DNA of 7,289 nt. Source: Gammaproteobacteria bacterium. GTDB taxonomy: Bacteria > Pseudomonadota > Gammaproteobacteria > UBA7966. The position numbers were made by a program, and so were the translations under genes. Under the pieces are notes generated by a model. The model was given only the letters and a program-made list of their open reading frames with translations. It made no database searches and was not told the origin of the DNA. Shown here one piece after another: positions 1 to 6,760 of this stretch (positions are counted from its first letter, which is position 1; each line of letters opens with the position of its first letter). The stretch spans positions 1 through 7,289 of the forward strand of contig DNIF01000073.1 of the NCBI GenBank assembly GCA_003485715.1, given 5' to 3'.

Positions 1-1010
1 GGGAGTTGCCGGCCTCGGAGGCTACGAAGATCGCACTGTTCACCAACGTGGAGCAGCGCGCCGTCATCTCCATGCCGGATGTCAGCAGCATCTATCGGAT
101 CCCCATGATGCTGCATGAGCAGGGTCTGGATGCCTACGTCTGCGAGCGCTTCGGACTCTCCTTGCCACCGGCCGATCTGAACGAGTGGGAAGCGGTGGCG
201 GATGCCGTGCTGCATCCGGAGGGCGAGGTGCGCATCGCCATGGTCGGCAAGTACATGGACCTCACGGAATCCTACAAGTCGCTCTCGGAGGCGCTGGTAC
301 ACGCCGGGATCAGGCATCGCACCCGGGTGGTAGTGGATTACGTCGATTCCGAGGAACTCGAGCGCCAGGGCCTCGAGCGGCTGGCGAACTGTCACGGGAT
401 CCTGGTTCCTGGTGGCTTCGGCGCGCGCGGTATCGAGGGCAAGATCCTGACCGCCCGCTACGCACGCGAGCATCGAGTGCCCTATCTCGGCATCTGCCTC
501 GGCATGCAGGTGGCCTGCATCGATTTCGCGCGCAATGTGGCCGGCCTCGCTGGCGCGCACAGCACCGAGTTCAATCCAGAAACACCCCACCCGGTAATCG
601 CCCTCATCACGGAGTGGACCACCCAGGAAGGGGCGGTCGAACGTCGCAGCGAACTCTCCGACAAGGGTGGCAGCATGCGCCTCGGTGGGCAGCAGTGCCG
701 GCTCGAGGAGGACTCGGTCGTGCGTGCGGCCTACGGACGCGAACTCATCGTGGAGCGTCATCGCCATCGCTATGAGTTCAATCCCCGCTACGTGGGGCCG
801 CTCACCAACGCGGGTTTGCGCATCTCGGGTCGCTCGACCGATGGGCAACTGGTGGAGATCATCGAGGTGCCGGATCATCCCTGGTTCGTGGGTGTGCAGT
901 TCCATCCGGAGTTCACCTCCACCCCGCGTGATGGCCACCCGCTCTTCGCGCAGTACCTCGCCGCGGCCTGTCGGCAGCGGGATCTGCTCGCGGCTGCGGA
1001 GGCGAGCTGA
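1..1010 (+). CDS. pyrG: CTP synthase (glutamine-hydrolysing), C-terminal part
   Basis: CTP synthase makes CTP from UTP, ATP and glutamine in the cytosol. The reading frame is open from the left edge (first full codon at base 3), and about 210 N-terminal residues, most of the synthase domain, lie outside the window. The visible part begins at the end of the synthase domain (KIALFTNVEQRAVISMPDV, SSIYRIP) and continues through the whole class I glutamine amidotransferase domain. That domain shows the oxyanion segment LVPGGFGARG, the nucleophile motif GICLGMQ with catalytic Cys at bases 495-497, the family motif VERHRHRYEFN, and the His/Glu pair in FHPEFTSTPRDGHPLF (His 903-905, Glu 909-911). Alignment from memory with E. 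coli PyrG (545 aa) is continuous to the C-terminus, with no frameshift. The TGA stop overlaps the kdsA ATG by one base (TGATG), which suggests translational coupling. Identity is very secure. Confidence 0.98.
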   Translation, partial: ELPASEATKIALFTNVEQRAVISMPDVSSIYRIPMMLHEQGLDAYVCERFGLSLPPADLNEWEAVADAVLHPEGEVRIAMVGKYMDLTESYKSLSEALVHAGIRHRTRVVVDYVDSEELERQGLERLANCHGILVPGGFGARGIEGKILTARYAREHRVPYLGICLGMQVACIDFARNVAGLAGAHSTEFNPETPHPVIALITEWTTQEGAVERRSELSDKGGSMRLGGQQCRLEEDSVVRAAYGRELIVERHRHRYEFNPRYVGPLTNAGLRISGRSTDGQLVEIIEVPDHPWFVGVQFHPEFTSTPRDGHPLFAQYLAAACRQRDLLAAAEAS

Positions 1011-1828
1011 TGAACATCGCAGGTCTCGAGATCGGTGGCGACGCGCCCTTCTTCCTCATCGCCGGCCCCTGTGTAGTCGAGGGGGAGGGCATCACGCTCG
1101 ACATCGCCGGGCGCCTCGCAGCGATGACCAGCGCGCTTGGCATTCCCTTCGTCTTCAAGGCCTCATACGACAAGGCCAACCGCACTTCGGCTGAATCGTT
1201 CCGCGGCCTCGGTATCGAGCAGGGCCTGCGCATCCTCGACGAGGTGCGGCGGCAGATCGGCGTGCCGGTGGTGACCGATGTCCACGAGGACACGCCGCTC
1301 GACGAGGTCGCGACGGTGGTCGATATGTTGCAGACCCCCGCCTTCCTGTGTCGCCAGACCAATTTCATCCAGCGGGTTGCGGCCCTGGGCCTGCCGGTCA
1401 ACATCAAGAAGGGCCAGTTTCTGGCGCCCTGGGACATGACCCACGTCGTGGCGAAGGCGCGTGCGACCGGCAATGATCGTCTGCTCGTATGCGAGCGAGG
1501 CGTCAGCTTTGGCTACAATGCGCTGGTGTCGGACATGCGGAGTCTCATCGTGCTGCGCGACACGGGTTGCCCGGTAGTGTTCGATGCTACTCATTCGGTG
1601 CAGCAGCCCGGCGGGTTGGGCGGGCGCTCGGGAGGGCAGCGCGAATTCGTGCCGGTTCTCGCCCGTGCCGCCGCCGCCGTCGGTGTTGCCGGGATCTTCA
1701 TGGAGACACACCCGCGTCCTGAGGAGGCCTTGAGTGATGGCCCCAACTCGTGGCCACTGGATGCCATGCCCGAACTGCTTGGCGTGCTACGCGAACTCGA
1801 TGTGCTGGCCAAGCGTCACCCTCTGTGA
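1010..1828 (+). CDS. kdsA: 3-deoxy-8-phosphooctulonate (KDO-8-P) synthase, metal-dependent class
   Basis: KdsA condenses phosphoenolpyruvate with arabinose 5-phosphate to KDO-8-phosphate, the precursor of the KDO that links lipid A to the LPS core. The 272-residue protein is a single TIM-barrel domain of normal length. Family motifs include FKASYDKANRTS (49-60), TDVHE (89-93), NIKKGQFLAPWDM (131-143), CERGVSFGYN (161-170), FDATHSVQQPGG (191-202) and GGQREFVPVLARAA. The segment near residue 20 reads AGPCVVE, with Cys21 where the E. coli enzyme has Asn. Cys21, His195, Glu232 and Asp243 line up with the Aquifex aeolicus ligands Cys11, His185, Glu222 and Asp233 at a constant offset of 10, so this is predicted to be the divalent-metal-dependent class. 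The ATG at 1010 is preceded by GGAGG at 998-1002 and overlaps the pyrG stop. Enolase, encoded next, makes its substrate phosphoenolpyruvate. Confidence 0.97.
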   Translation: MNIAGLEIGGDAPFFLIAGPCVVEGEGITLDIAGRLAAMTSALGIPFVFKASYDKANRTSAESFRGLGIEQGLRILDEVRRQIGVPVVTDVHEDTPLDEVATVVDMLQTPAFLCRQTNFIQRVAALGLPVNIKKGQFLAPWDMTHVVAKARATGNDRLLVCERGVSFGYNALVSDMRSLIVLRDTGCPVVFDATHSVQQPGGLGGRSGGQREFVPVLARAAAAVGVAGIFMETHPRPEEALSDGPNSWPLDAMPELLGVLRELDVLAKRHPL

Positions 1829-1905
1829 AGCGCGGCCAATAGCCAGGAACCACCACCGTCCCGCCTGCGCGCCCGGCGCGTGAACCCAGCGAGGAAACGC
1901 CCTCC

Positions 1906-3195
<1,290 letters not shown>

Positions 3196-3213
3196 GCGCG
3201 CGCCAACGGCTCC

Positions 3214-3513
3214 ATGGCGCGTGTCCTGATCTGTCTCGCGGCTTTGCTGGGGCTTGCCCAGTGGGCCTTATGGCGGGGTGAGGGTGGCCTCGGGACGCTG
3301 CGGAGCCTCGAGGCGGCCACAGAGCAGCAGATCGCCGAGAACTCCCACCTGCGGGAACGCAACCGGGCGCTCGCGGCCGAGGTTGCGGATCTCAAGGTGG
3401 GCGTCGCTGCGGTGGAAGAACTCGCGCGCAGCGAACTCGGCCTCGTGCGCGCCGACGAGGTGTTCTTCCACGTGTTGGGCCCGCGCCCCGGCGGCGGCGA
3501 TGCCGCCGAGTGA
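3214..3513 (+). CDS. ftsB: Cell division protein FtsB
   Basis: FtsB is a small bitopic inner-membrane protein of the divisome that forms the FtsQ-FtsL-FtsB complex and helps activate septal peptidoglycan synthesis. The 99-residue product has the FtsB layout: a very short cytoplasmic N-terminus, one membrane helix at about residues 4-20 (VLICLAALLGLAQWALW), the GEGG linker that follows the helix in this family, a periplasmic coiled coil at about 29-70 rich in Leu, Glu and Arg, and the conserved tail LARSELGLVRADEVFFHVL (about 70-88). Length matches E. coli FtsB (103 aa). It lies 18 bases after eno and its TGA stop abuts ispD, the eno-ftsB-ispD order seen in pseudomonads. No strong Shine-Dalgarno sequence is visible before the ATG, so expression probably relies on coupling within the operon. 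The assignment rests on architecture, the conserved tail and position. Confidence 0.93.
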   Translation: MARVLICLAALLGLAQWALWRGEGGLGTLRSLEAATEQQIAENSHLRERNRALAAEVADLKVGVAAVEELARSELGLVRADEVFFHVLGPRPGGGDAAE

Positions 3514-3524
3514 CCGGCCTGGCC

Positions 3525-4295
3525 ATGACGCAAGCGAGGGTGTTCGCCGTGGTGCCCGCAGCCGGGGTGGGGCGGCGTATGGGCACGGAGCAGCCCAAGC
3601 AATACCTGGCCCTGGCCGGGCGCGTGCTCATGGAGTGGACCCTGGATGCGCTGCTCGCAAACAACCGGATCGCGCGCGTCTGCGTGGTCCTGGCACCGTC
3701 CGACACCACCTTCGACTCCCTGGCGATAAGTCATGACCCACGGGTGGCGCGGGCCCCCGGAGGGGCCGAACGCTGCGACTCCGTGCTGGCCGGGCTGGAG
3801 TACTGCGTGGCGCATCTGGATCCATCGGACTGGGTGCTCGTGCACGATGCGGCGCGTCCCTGTCTGCCGCTGGGCGACCTTGATCGACTCATCGAACGCT
3901 GTCTGGACGATCCGGTGGGTGGTCTGCTGGCCATGCCGGCTCGAGACACCCTGAAACGAGACGACGGCCACGGCCGCGTGGCTGCGACCATCGATCGCCA
4001 TCCGGTCTGGCACGCCCTGACCCCGCAGATGTTTCGCCTGGGCGCACTGCGCTCGGCACTGCTGGCGGCACGTGCTCGCGGTCTGGTGGTGACGGACGAG
4101 GCGCAGGCCATGGAACTCGCCGGTCACGCGCCGCTGCTCGTCGAGGGTAGCGCGAGCAACCTCAAGGTCACGCGGCCGGAGGACCTGCGGACTGCCGCCA
4201 GCATCCTCGCGCAAACCTCGCCGTCGTTGGCGCAGAGACAGGAATCCAGCGTCTTTGCCGCACCCGGGACTGGATCCCCGCCTGCGCGGGGATGA
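3525..4295 (+). CDS. ispD: 2-C-methyl-D-erythritol 4-phosphate cytidylyltransferase, C-terminus altered by a repeat
   Basis: IspD transfers CMP from CTP to methylerythritol 4-phosphate, the third step of the MEP isoprenoid pathway. Visible motifs are the nucleotide loop VVPAAGVGRRMGTEQPKQYL (10-28), GGAERCDSVLAGL (79-91), VLVHDAARP (104-112), PARDTLKR (138-145), IDRHPVWHALTPQMF (156-170), TDEAQAMEL (190-198) and VEGSASNLKVTRPEDL (206-221). I chose the ATG at 3525 because it aligns with family N-termini. An in-frame GTG at 3510, overlapping the ftsB stop as GTGA, would add five residues. The core ends near residue 230, about where E. coli IspD (236 aa) ends, but the frame continues to 256. Roughly residues 239-256, including PGTGSPPARG, are encoded by the dRS3-like repeat, which also provides the TGA stop. 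The catalytic body is intact, so activity is expected; the tail is probably unstructured. Confidence 0.95.
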   Translation: MTQARVFAVVPAAGVGRRMGTEQPKQYLALAGRVLMEWTLDALLANNRIARVCVVLAPSDTTFDSLAISHDPRVARAPGGAERCDSVLAGLEYCVAHLDPSDWVLVHDAARPCLPLGDLDRLIERCLDDPVGGLLAMPARDTLKRDDGHGRVAATIDRHPVWHALTPQMFRLGALRSALLAARARGLVVTDEAQAMELAGHAPLLVEGSASNLKVTRPEDLRTAASILAQTSPSLAQRQESSVFAAPGTGSPPARG

Positions 4296-4297
4296 CG
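4241..4297. repeat. dRS3-like dispersed inverted repeat (PAQAGIQ type) at the 3' end of ispD
   Basis: The right half is a perfect hairpin: ATCCCCGC (4274-4281), loop CTGC, GCGGGGAT (4286-4293), followed by GACG. Outer arms GGAATCCAG (4241-4249) and CTGGATCCC (4270-4278) are also inverted repeats with one mismatch. The form CTGGAT-CCC-N8-GGG-AT-GACG matches the dispersed repeat that is common in proteobacteria, known in Neisseria as dRS3 (ATTCCC-N8-GGGAAT). Its translation gives the recurrent PAQAGIQ peptide, seen here on the - strand. It carries no coding capacity of its own. It lies inside the ispD reading frame and supplies the stop codon. A decayed second copy is at 6653-6680. Naming it dRS3-like is by resemblance only. 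Confidence 0.85.
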
Positions 4298-4362
4298 TGA
4301 GGCGCGGGGATGACGTGAGGGGCGGGGATGACGTGAGGGGCGGGGATGACGTGAAGGAGTGG
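4291..4362. repeat. Four-unit 18-bp tandem repeat
   Basis: Units begin at 4291, 4309, 4327 and 4345, with an exact period of 18. The second and third are identical (GATGACGTGAGGGGCGGG), the first differs by one base, and the fourth diverges after GATGACGTGA. The first ten bases of each unit copy the right flank of the adjacent dRS3-like hairpin (GGGGATGACGTGA), so the array probably arose by duplication of that flank. It begins at the ispD stop codon and fills half of the ispD-ispF gap. The period is six codons, but no gene reads through it on the + strand. Confidence 0.92.
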
Positions 4363-4368
4363 CAATCA

Positions 4369-4398
4369 CGCGACCCGTGGCAAGCAGTACGGGTCGCG
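4369..4398 (+). other. Perfect 10-bp inverted repeat (hairpin) in the ispD-ispF gap
   Basis: CGCGACCCGT (4369-4378) and ACGGGTCGCG (4389-4398) are exact reverse complements around a ten-base loop; a G-U pair could lengthen the stem by one. It sits 22 bases before the ispF Shine-Dalgarno sequence. No T-run follows, so it is not a standard intrinsic terminator. An mRNA processing or stabilising structure, or a protein-binding site, is possible. Its function is not known. Confidence 0.75.
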
Positions 4399-4420
4399 CC
4401 GAGTGCGGTGGAGCCATCGA

Positions 4421-4429
4421 AGGAAGGAG
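4421..4429 (+). promoter_or_regulatory. Strong ribosome binding site that fixes the ispF start
   Basis: AGGAAGGAG lies seven bases before the ATG at 4437. It decides the ispF start over an in-frame GTG at 4359, which would add 26 residues with no counterpart in the family. It is the strongest Shine-Dalgarno sequence in the window, which fits a gene separated from its upstream partner and unable to rely on translational coupling. Confidence 0.85.
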
Positions 4430-4436
4430 TCAGTTC

Positions 4437-4943
4437 ATGCGCATCGGACACGGTTATGACGCCCATCGCTTCGCCCCCGGTCGCCGTCTGGTTTTGGGCG
4501 GGGTGGAGATCGAGTACGAGTTGGGCATGGCGGCGCATTCCGATGGCGATGTCGCCATTCACGCGCTCTGCGACGCCATCCTCGGGGCCCTTGGCCAGGG
4601 TGACATCGGCAAGCATTTCCCCGACACGGACCCCGCCTTCGCGGGCGTGGACAGTCGCCACTTGCTGCGGCACGTGGTCGGCCTGATGCGCAGTCAGGGT
4701 TACGTGATCGGCAACGTGGATCTCACCATCGCGGCTCAGGCACCGAAGCTGGCCCCGCACATCGCGTTGATGCGGGAGCGGCTGGCGGCGGACCTCGACT
4801 GCGCTCCGGCTCAGGTCAACGTGAAGGCCACCACCACCGAGGGCATGGGCTTTGTTGGTCGTCGCGAGGGCATCGAGGCTCACGCCGTCGCGCTGTTGCT
4901 CAGCACAGCCCCTGGTCGACTTCCTCCTGGCGCCCCTCACTGA
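4437..4943 (+). CDS. ispF: 2-C-methyl-D-erythritol 2,4-cyclodiphosphate synthase
   Basis: IspF cyclises CDP-ME 2-phosphate to MEcPP with release of CMP, the fifth step of the MEP pathway; the active enzyme is a homotrimer with a divalent metal site at subunit interfaces. The 168-residue product starts MRIGHGYDAHRF, with the metal ligands Asp8, His10 and His42 at exactly the E. coli positions. It continues with AAHSDGDVAIHALCDA (32-47), GDIGKHFPDTDPAF (55-68), GNVDLTIAAQAPKLAPHI (92-109), VNVKATTTEGMGF (127-139) and GREGIEAHAVALL. It is about nine residues longer than E. coli IspF, the surplus being a Pro-rich tail. The start is fixed by a strong Shine-Dalgarno sequence. Its last 44 bases overlap the convergent gene on the - strand. 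The usual gammaproteobacterial followers such as truD and surE are absent here. Confidence 0.97.
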   Translation: MRIGHGYDAHRFAPGRRLVLGGVEIEYELGMAAHSDGDVAIHALCDAILGALGQGDIGKHFPDTDPAFAGVDSRHLLRHVVGLMRSQGYVIGNVDLTIAAQAPKLAPHIALMRERLAADLDCAPAQVNVKATTTEGMGFVGRREGIEAHAVALLLSTAPGRLPPGAPH

Positions 4944-5655
4944 GGGCGCGTAGACGGGCCAGGGCACGCTCACAGCGGATATCGAAGCCCACGGTACCGG
5001 TATGTTCCAACAGCCCCTCAAGTGCGCGCGCCTCGCCACCGAGCGGCTGCACGCCCCATAGTGTGCTCTGCACGCGGAGTTGGTAGAGCGCCCAGCGCAG
5101 CGCGCCCAGGTCACGACGCGACCAAGCCTCTTCCATGTCGGCGACCAGACCCTGCCAGCGCAAGGCGAAATGGCGGCGACACTCGAACAGAAAGTGATGA
5201 TCACCCTGAGACTGCGCCAGCCCTTGCAGCGGAGCGCGGCGTGTGGCCGTGAGCGCTTCCGTTCGAGCGGTCGTGGCGGCGCGGCTTACGCGGGCGCTTG
5301 CAGCGGACTTTGCCTCGGGTCTTGGCGATCGGGAGACGGTGGGGGGAGGAGAAAGTTGTGGCATCGGTTTCGCCGGAAAGTGGCGCAGGTCGCGGCGTGC
5401 GCGGGTCGGCGACACCGGGTGCTGCGTCTGCTCTAACCCGGACGAGCGACCCACCAGACGGAGCTGCAGCAGCAGAAGCAGGGCGACTCCGCAGATCGCA
5501 AGCGGGACGACGGGCCCTAACGGCCACCCCCATCCCAGCATGAGGAGAGCCGCGAACAGGGTCAGAAGTGTGCTTGCGAGGTTATGCCCATCGCGAAGCT
5601 GGGTGCGCATGAGGCCAAGGTGGATCGTGGCGGCGGGCAAGAACTTGCTCTCCAT
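4900..5655 (-). CDS. Unidentified membrane protein with a degenerate HPt-like C-terminal region
   Basis: I do not recognise a named family. The 251-residue product has two predicted membrane segments at about 29-44 (TLLTLFAALLMLGWGW) and 48-68 (PVVPLAICGVALLLLLQLRLV). They are followed by a basic Ser/Pro/Arg/Ala-rich linker (about 70-150) and a helical region (about 153-240). That last part resembles an HPt phosphotransfer domain: residues 189-201 can be laid over the HPt core A-x-H-x-L-K-G...G, but the phosphorylatable His is Tyr191 and the following Lys-Gly is Arg-Val. This similarity is inference. The hydrophobic pattern argues for a real gene over the competing + strand frames. The ATG at 5655 has no good Shine-Dalgarno sequence; a second ATG (5608-5610, residue 16) would still keep both membrane segments. 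The 3' end overlaps ispF by 44 bases tail to tail. Confidence 0.6.
   Translation of the reverse strand: MESKFLPAATIHLGLMRTQLRDGHNLASTLLTLFAALLMLGWGWPLGPVVPLAICGVALLLLLQLRLVGRSSGLEQTQHPVSPTRARRDLRHFPAKPMPQLSPPPTVSRSPRPEAKSAASARVSRAATTARTEALTATRRAPLQGLAQSQGDHHFLFECRRHFALRWQGLVADMEEAWSRRDLGALRWALYQLRVQSTLWGVQPLGGEARALEGLLEHTGTVGFDIRCERALARLRALSEGRQEEVDQGLC
4930..4949. other. Imperfect palindrome at the ispF stop codon
   Basis: GCGCCCCTCACTGAGGGCGC folds into a stem of about eight pairs with one bulged C. It spans the ispF stop (4941-4943) and lies within the last codons of the convergent - strand gene. No T-run follows on either strand, so it is not a canonical intrinsic terminator, though it could pause transcription or protect the 3' ends of both messages. 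Confidence 0.4.
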
Positions 5656-5937
5656 CAGCGAGGCCGCTCGAGCAGGAGGCTCGAGACAGTGGCGGGTCGT
5701 GGAGTACTAAGCGGGAAATGTGCCAGCTACGGGATTGCGCGTCCGACCGGGGCTCGTGGCGGGCTGATGGCCGCAAGTGCCCGAGGCATCGGGATGCCAG
5801 CACGATCTGGCAGTGCATGATCAGGCACGGGCCGGGCAAGCACGCTGGCCACGCGGCAGGAAATGTCGCCACATAGTGACAAGAACACGCGATGACAAGA
5901 ACAGCATCACGCGCAGCGCGCACCTGAGTTCAAGGCG
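5656..5937. other. Intergenic region with several short inverted repeats
   Basis: No convincing gene is present; the frames here lack recognisable motifs. It holds CTCGAGC/GCTCGAG (5667-5673 and 5679-5685, five-base loop) just ahead of the - strand membrane-protein gene, TGCCAG/CTGGCA (5795-5800 and 5807-5812, six-base loop), and GGCATC/GATGCC (5785-5798). The paired direct repeats near the right edge are listed separately. This gap should contain the promoter of the - strand gene ending at 4900, and the 3' untranslated part of the Smr gene message. Confidence 0.5.
5877..5903. repeat. Two 11-bp direct repeats, 16-base period (possible operator or promoter element)
   Basis: TGACAAGAACA occurs at 5877-5887 and again at 5893-5903, separated by CGCGA. 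On the - strand each copy contains TTGTCA, a five-of-six match to a sigma-70 -35 box. The copy at 5893-5898 is 17 bases from TATGTG (5870-5875), a poor -10. That would point a weak promoter at the membrane-protein gene about 215 bases downstream. The local AT-richer composition stands out from the surroundings. A binding site for a dimeric regulator is an alternative; both readings are inference. Confidence 0.5.
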
Positions 5938-6459
5938 TCATGCGCGCACCAGCAGCACGTAGACTGCCCCGGACCCACCGTCCACCGGGCGTGCCGGGCA
6001 ATAGGCCAGCACGTGCCCGTTGTGGCGCAGCCAGGCGTCCAGCTTGCGCTTGATGATCGATGCCCCGTCGGGTGAGCGGTAGCCCTTGCCGTGGATGATG
6101 CGCACGCAGCGCAGGCCACGGGCAGTGGCCTCGGCCAGGAAACGCGCGACCTGCCCGCGTGCCTCGTCCACCCGGCAGCCGTGCAGGTCCAGCTCACCCT
6201 GGAGGCTGTAGCGGCCGCCACGCAACCGGCGCAGGGTGTTGCGGTCGAGCCCGGGCCGGGCGTAATCGAGTTCGTCGCCTGTGGCGAGGTCACGCGGGTC
6301 GTAGAGGTCGCTCAGCATGTCGGCCCGCGCTTGTTCGATCTCGGCCTCGCGCTGCCGTGGGATCGGGGGCGGAGCGGGTGGCCGGGATTCCACGCGGTCG
6401 TGCTTCAGACGACGCACATCGCGCACGGAGGCGCGGAAGAGTTCTTCGTCCTCGCTCAT
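5938..6459 (-). CDS. Smr-domain protein, SmrA/SmrB type (putative RNA endonuclease family)
   Basis: The 173-residue protein carries a C-terminal Smr domain at about 86-172, the fold shared with the MutS2 C-terminus. It shows the two family motifs LDLHG (90-94) and IIHGKGYRS (121-129), then WLRHNGHVLAYCPARP (143-158) and GGSGAVYVLL (161-170). The N-terminal 80 residues are charged and Pro-rich (MSEDEELFRASVRDVRRLK, PPAPPPIPRQ), with the short YARPGLDRNTLRRLRGG lead-in known from proteobacterial SmrA (YdaL) and SmrB (YfcN). In E. coli, SmrB cleaves mRNA at collided ribosomes; whether this protein does the same cannot be read from sequence, and the HGKG form looks closer to SmrA. The ATG at 6459 has GGAG six bases upstream (6466-6469 on the other strand). 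It is monocistronic as far as visible and has a plausible promoter upstream. Confidence 0.93.
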   Translation of the reverse strand: MSEDEELFRASVRDVRRLKHDRVESRPPAPPPIPRQREAEIEQARADMLSDLYDPRDLATGDELDYARPGLDRNTLRRLRGGRYSLQGELDLHGCRVDEARGQVARFLAEATARGLRCVRIIHGKGYRSPDGASIIKRKLDAWLRHNGHVLAYCPARPVDGGSGAVYVLLVRA

Positions 6460-6526
6460 GGAAGACTCCGGGAGAGGCGTGTCCGGGTGGCAGCGCTCGC
6501 GGGCGTGCTCAGACTCTCACCGCTGC

Positions 6527-6556
6527 ATTATGGGTGCGGCGGCCACTGGGACCCAA
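6527..6556 (-). promoter_or_regulatory. Candidate sigma-70 promoter of the Smr gene
   Basis: On the - strand TTGGGT (6551-6556) and CATAAT (6527-6532) are 18 bases apart, about 70 bases ahead of the Smr gene start. The -10 box matches TATAAT at five of six positions and is one of few AT-rich hexamers here; the -35 box is weak. This is a pattern match only. Confidence 0.35.
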
Positions 6557-6652
6557 GTACGGGCTTCCTTCAGCACCCGGCTGCGCGGTTCGTCGCGCCT
6601 GCCTCGGCCCGCGCGAGGGCAGGCTGCGGGGATAGCCGGTGGGCGGGCGGGG

Positions 6653-6680
6653 CTGGATTCCCGCCTGCGCGGGCATTACG
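6653..6680. repeat. Second, degenerate dRS3-like repeat
   Basis: CTGGATTCCCGCCTGCGCGG followed by GCATTACG shares the whole left arm and the GCCTGCGC centre with the copy at the end of ispD. Its outer arms are ATTCCC (6657-6662) and GGGCAT (6671-6676), so one pair of the hairpin is broken, and GACG has become TACG. The core still folds as CCCGC/GCGGG around CTGC. It lies between genes and interrupts nothing. Confidence 0.8.
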
Positions 6681-6728
6681 GGTGTGTCACGGGAACGACA
6701 GACGTGCGCGGGGTTGACGGGGCCGCGC

Positions 6729-6760
6729 AAGAAAAAGGGCCGGGCGCTGCACCCGGCCCT
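6729..6760 (-). terminator. Intrinsic (Rho-independent) terminator of the PEP-CTERM type gene
   Basis: On the - strand the stem AGGGCCGGG (complement of 6752-6760) pairs perfectly with CCCGGCCCT (complement of 6736-6744) over a seven-base loop, and is followed by TTTTTCTT (complement of 6729-6736). It begins 14 bases after the stop codon of the PEP-CTERM type gene. It is the only classical terminator in the window and should isolate that gene from the Smr gene downstream. Confidence 0.92.

Noticed and set aside
1829..1905. A promoter or terminator between kdsA and eno
   Set aside because: I see neither a usable -35/-10 pair nor a hairpin with a T-run in these 77 bases, only the eno ribosome binding site.
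4255..4398. The repeat region as a possible CRISPR array
   Set aside because: The 18-bp units are contiguous with no unique spacers and derive from the flank of a dispersed repeat; no cas genes are nearby.
4359..4436. An upstream GTG start for ispF adding 26 residues
   Set aside because: The added residues read through the hairpin, have no counterpart in the IspF family, and the ATG at 4437 has a strong, well-spaced ribosome binding site.
5243..5710. A 155-codon + strand frame opposite the unknown membrane protein
   Set aside because: Its composition is Arg/Ser/Ala-rich and low in pattern, whereas the - strand frame has clear membrane helices and an amphipathic C-terminal part.
5582..5923. 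A 113-codon Cys-rich frame on the - strand in the gap before the membrane-protein gene
   Set aside because: It overlaps the start of the membrane-protein gene, has no motif or good ribosome binding site, and its Cys content fits random translation of GC-rich spacer.
6091..6717. A 208-codon open frame on the + strand opposite the Smr gene
   Set aside because: The Smr motifs LDLHG and HGKG on the - strand are decisive; the + frame has no motif and runs into the decayed repeat.
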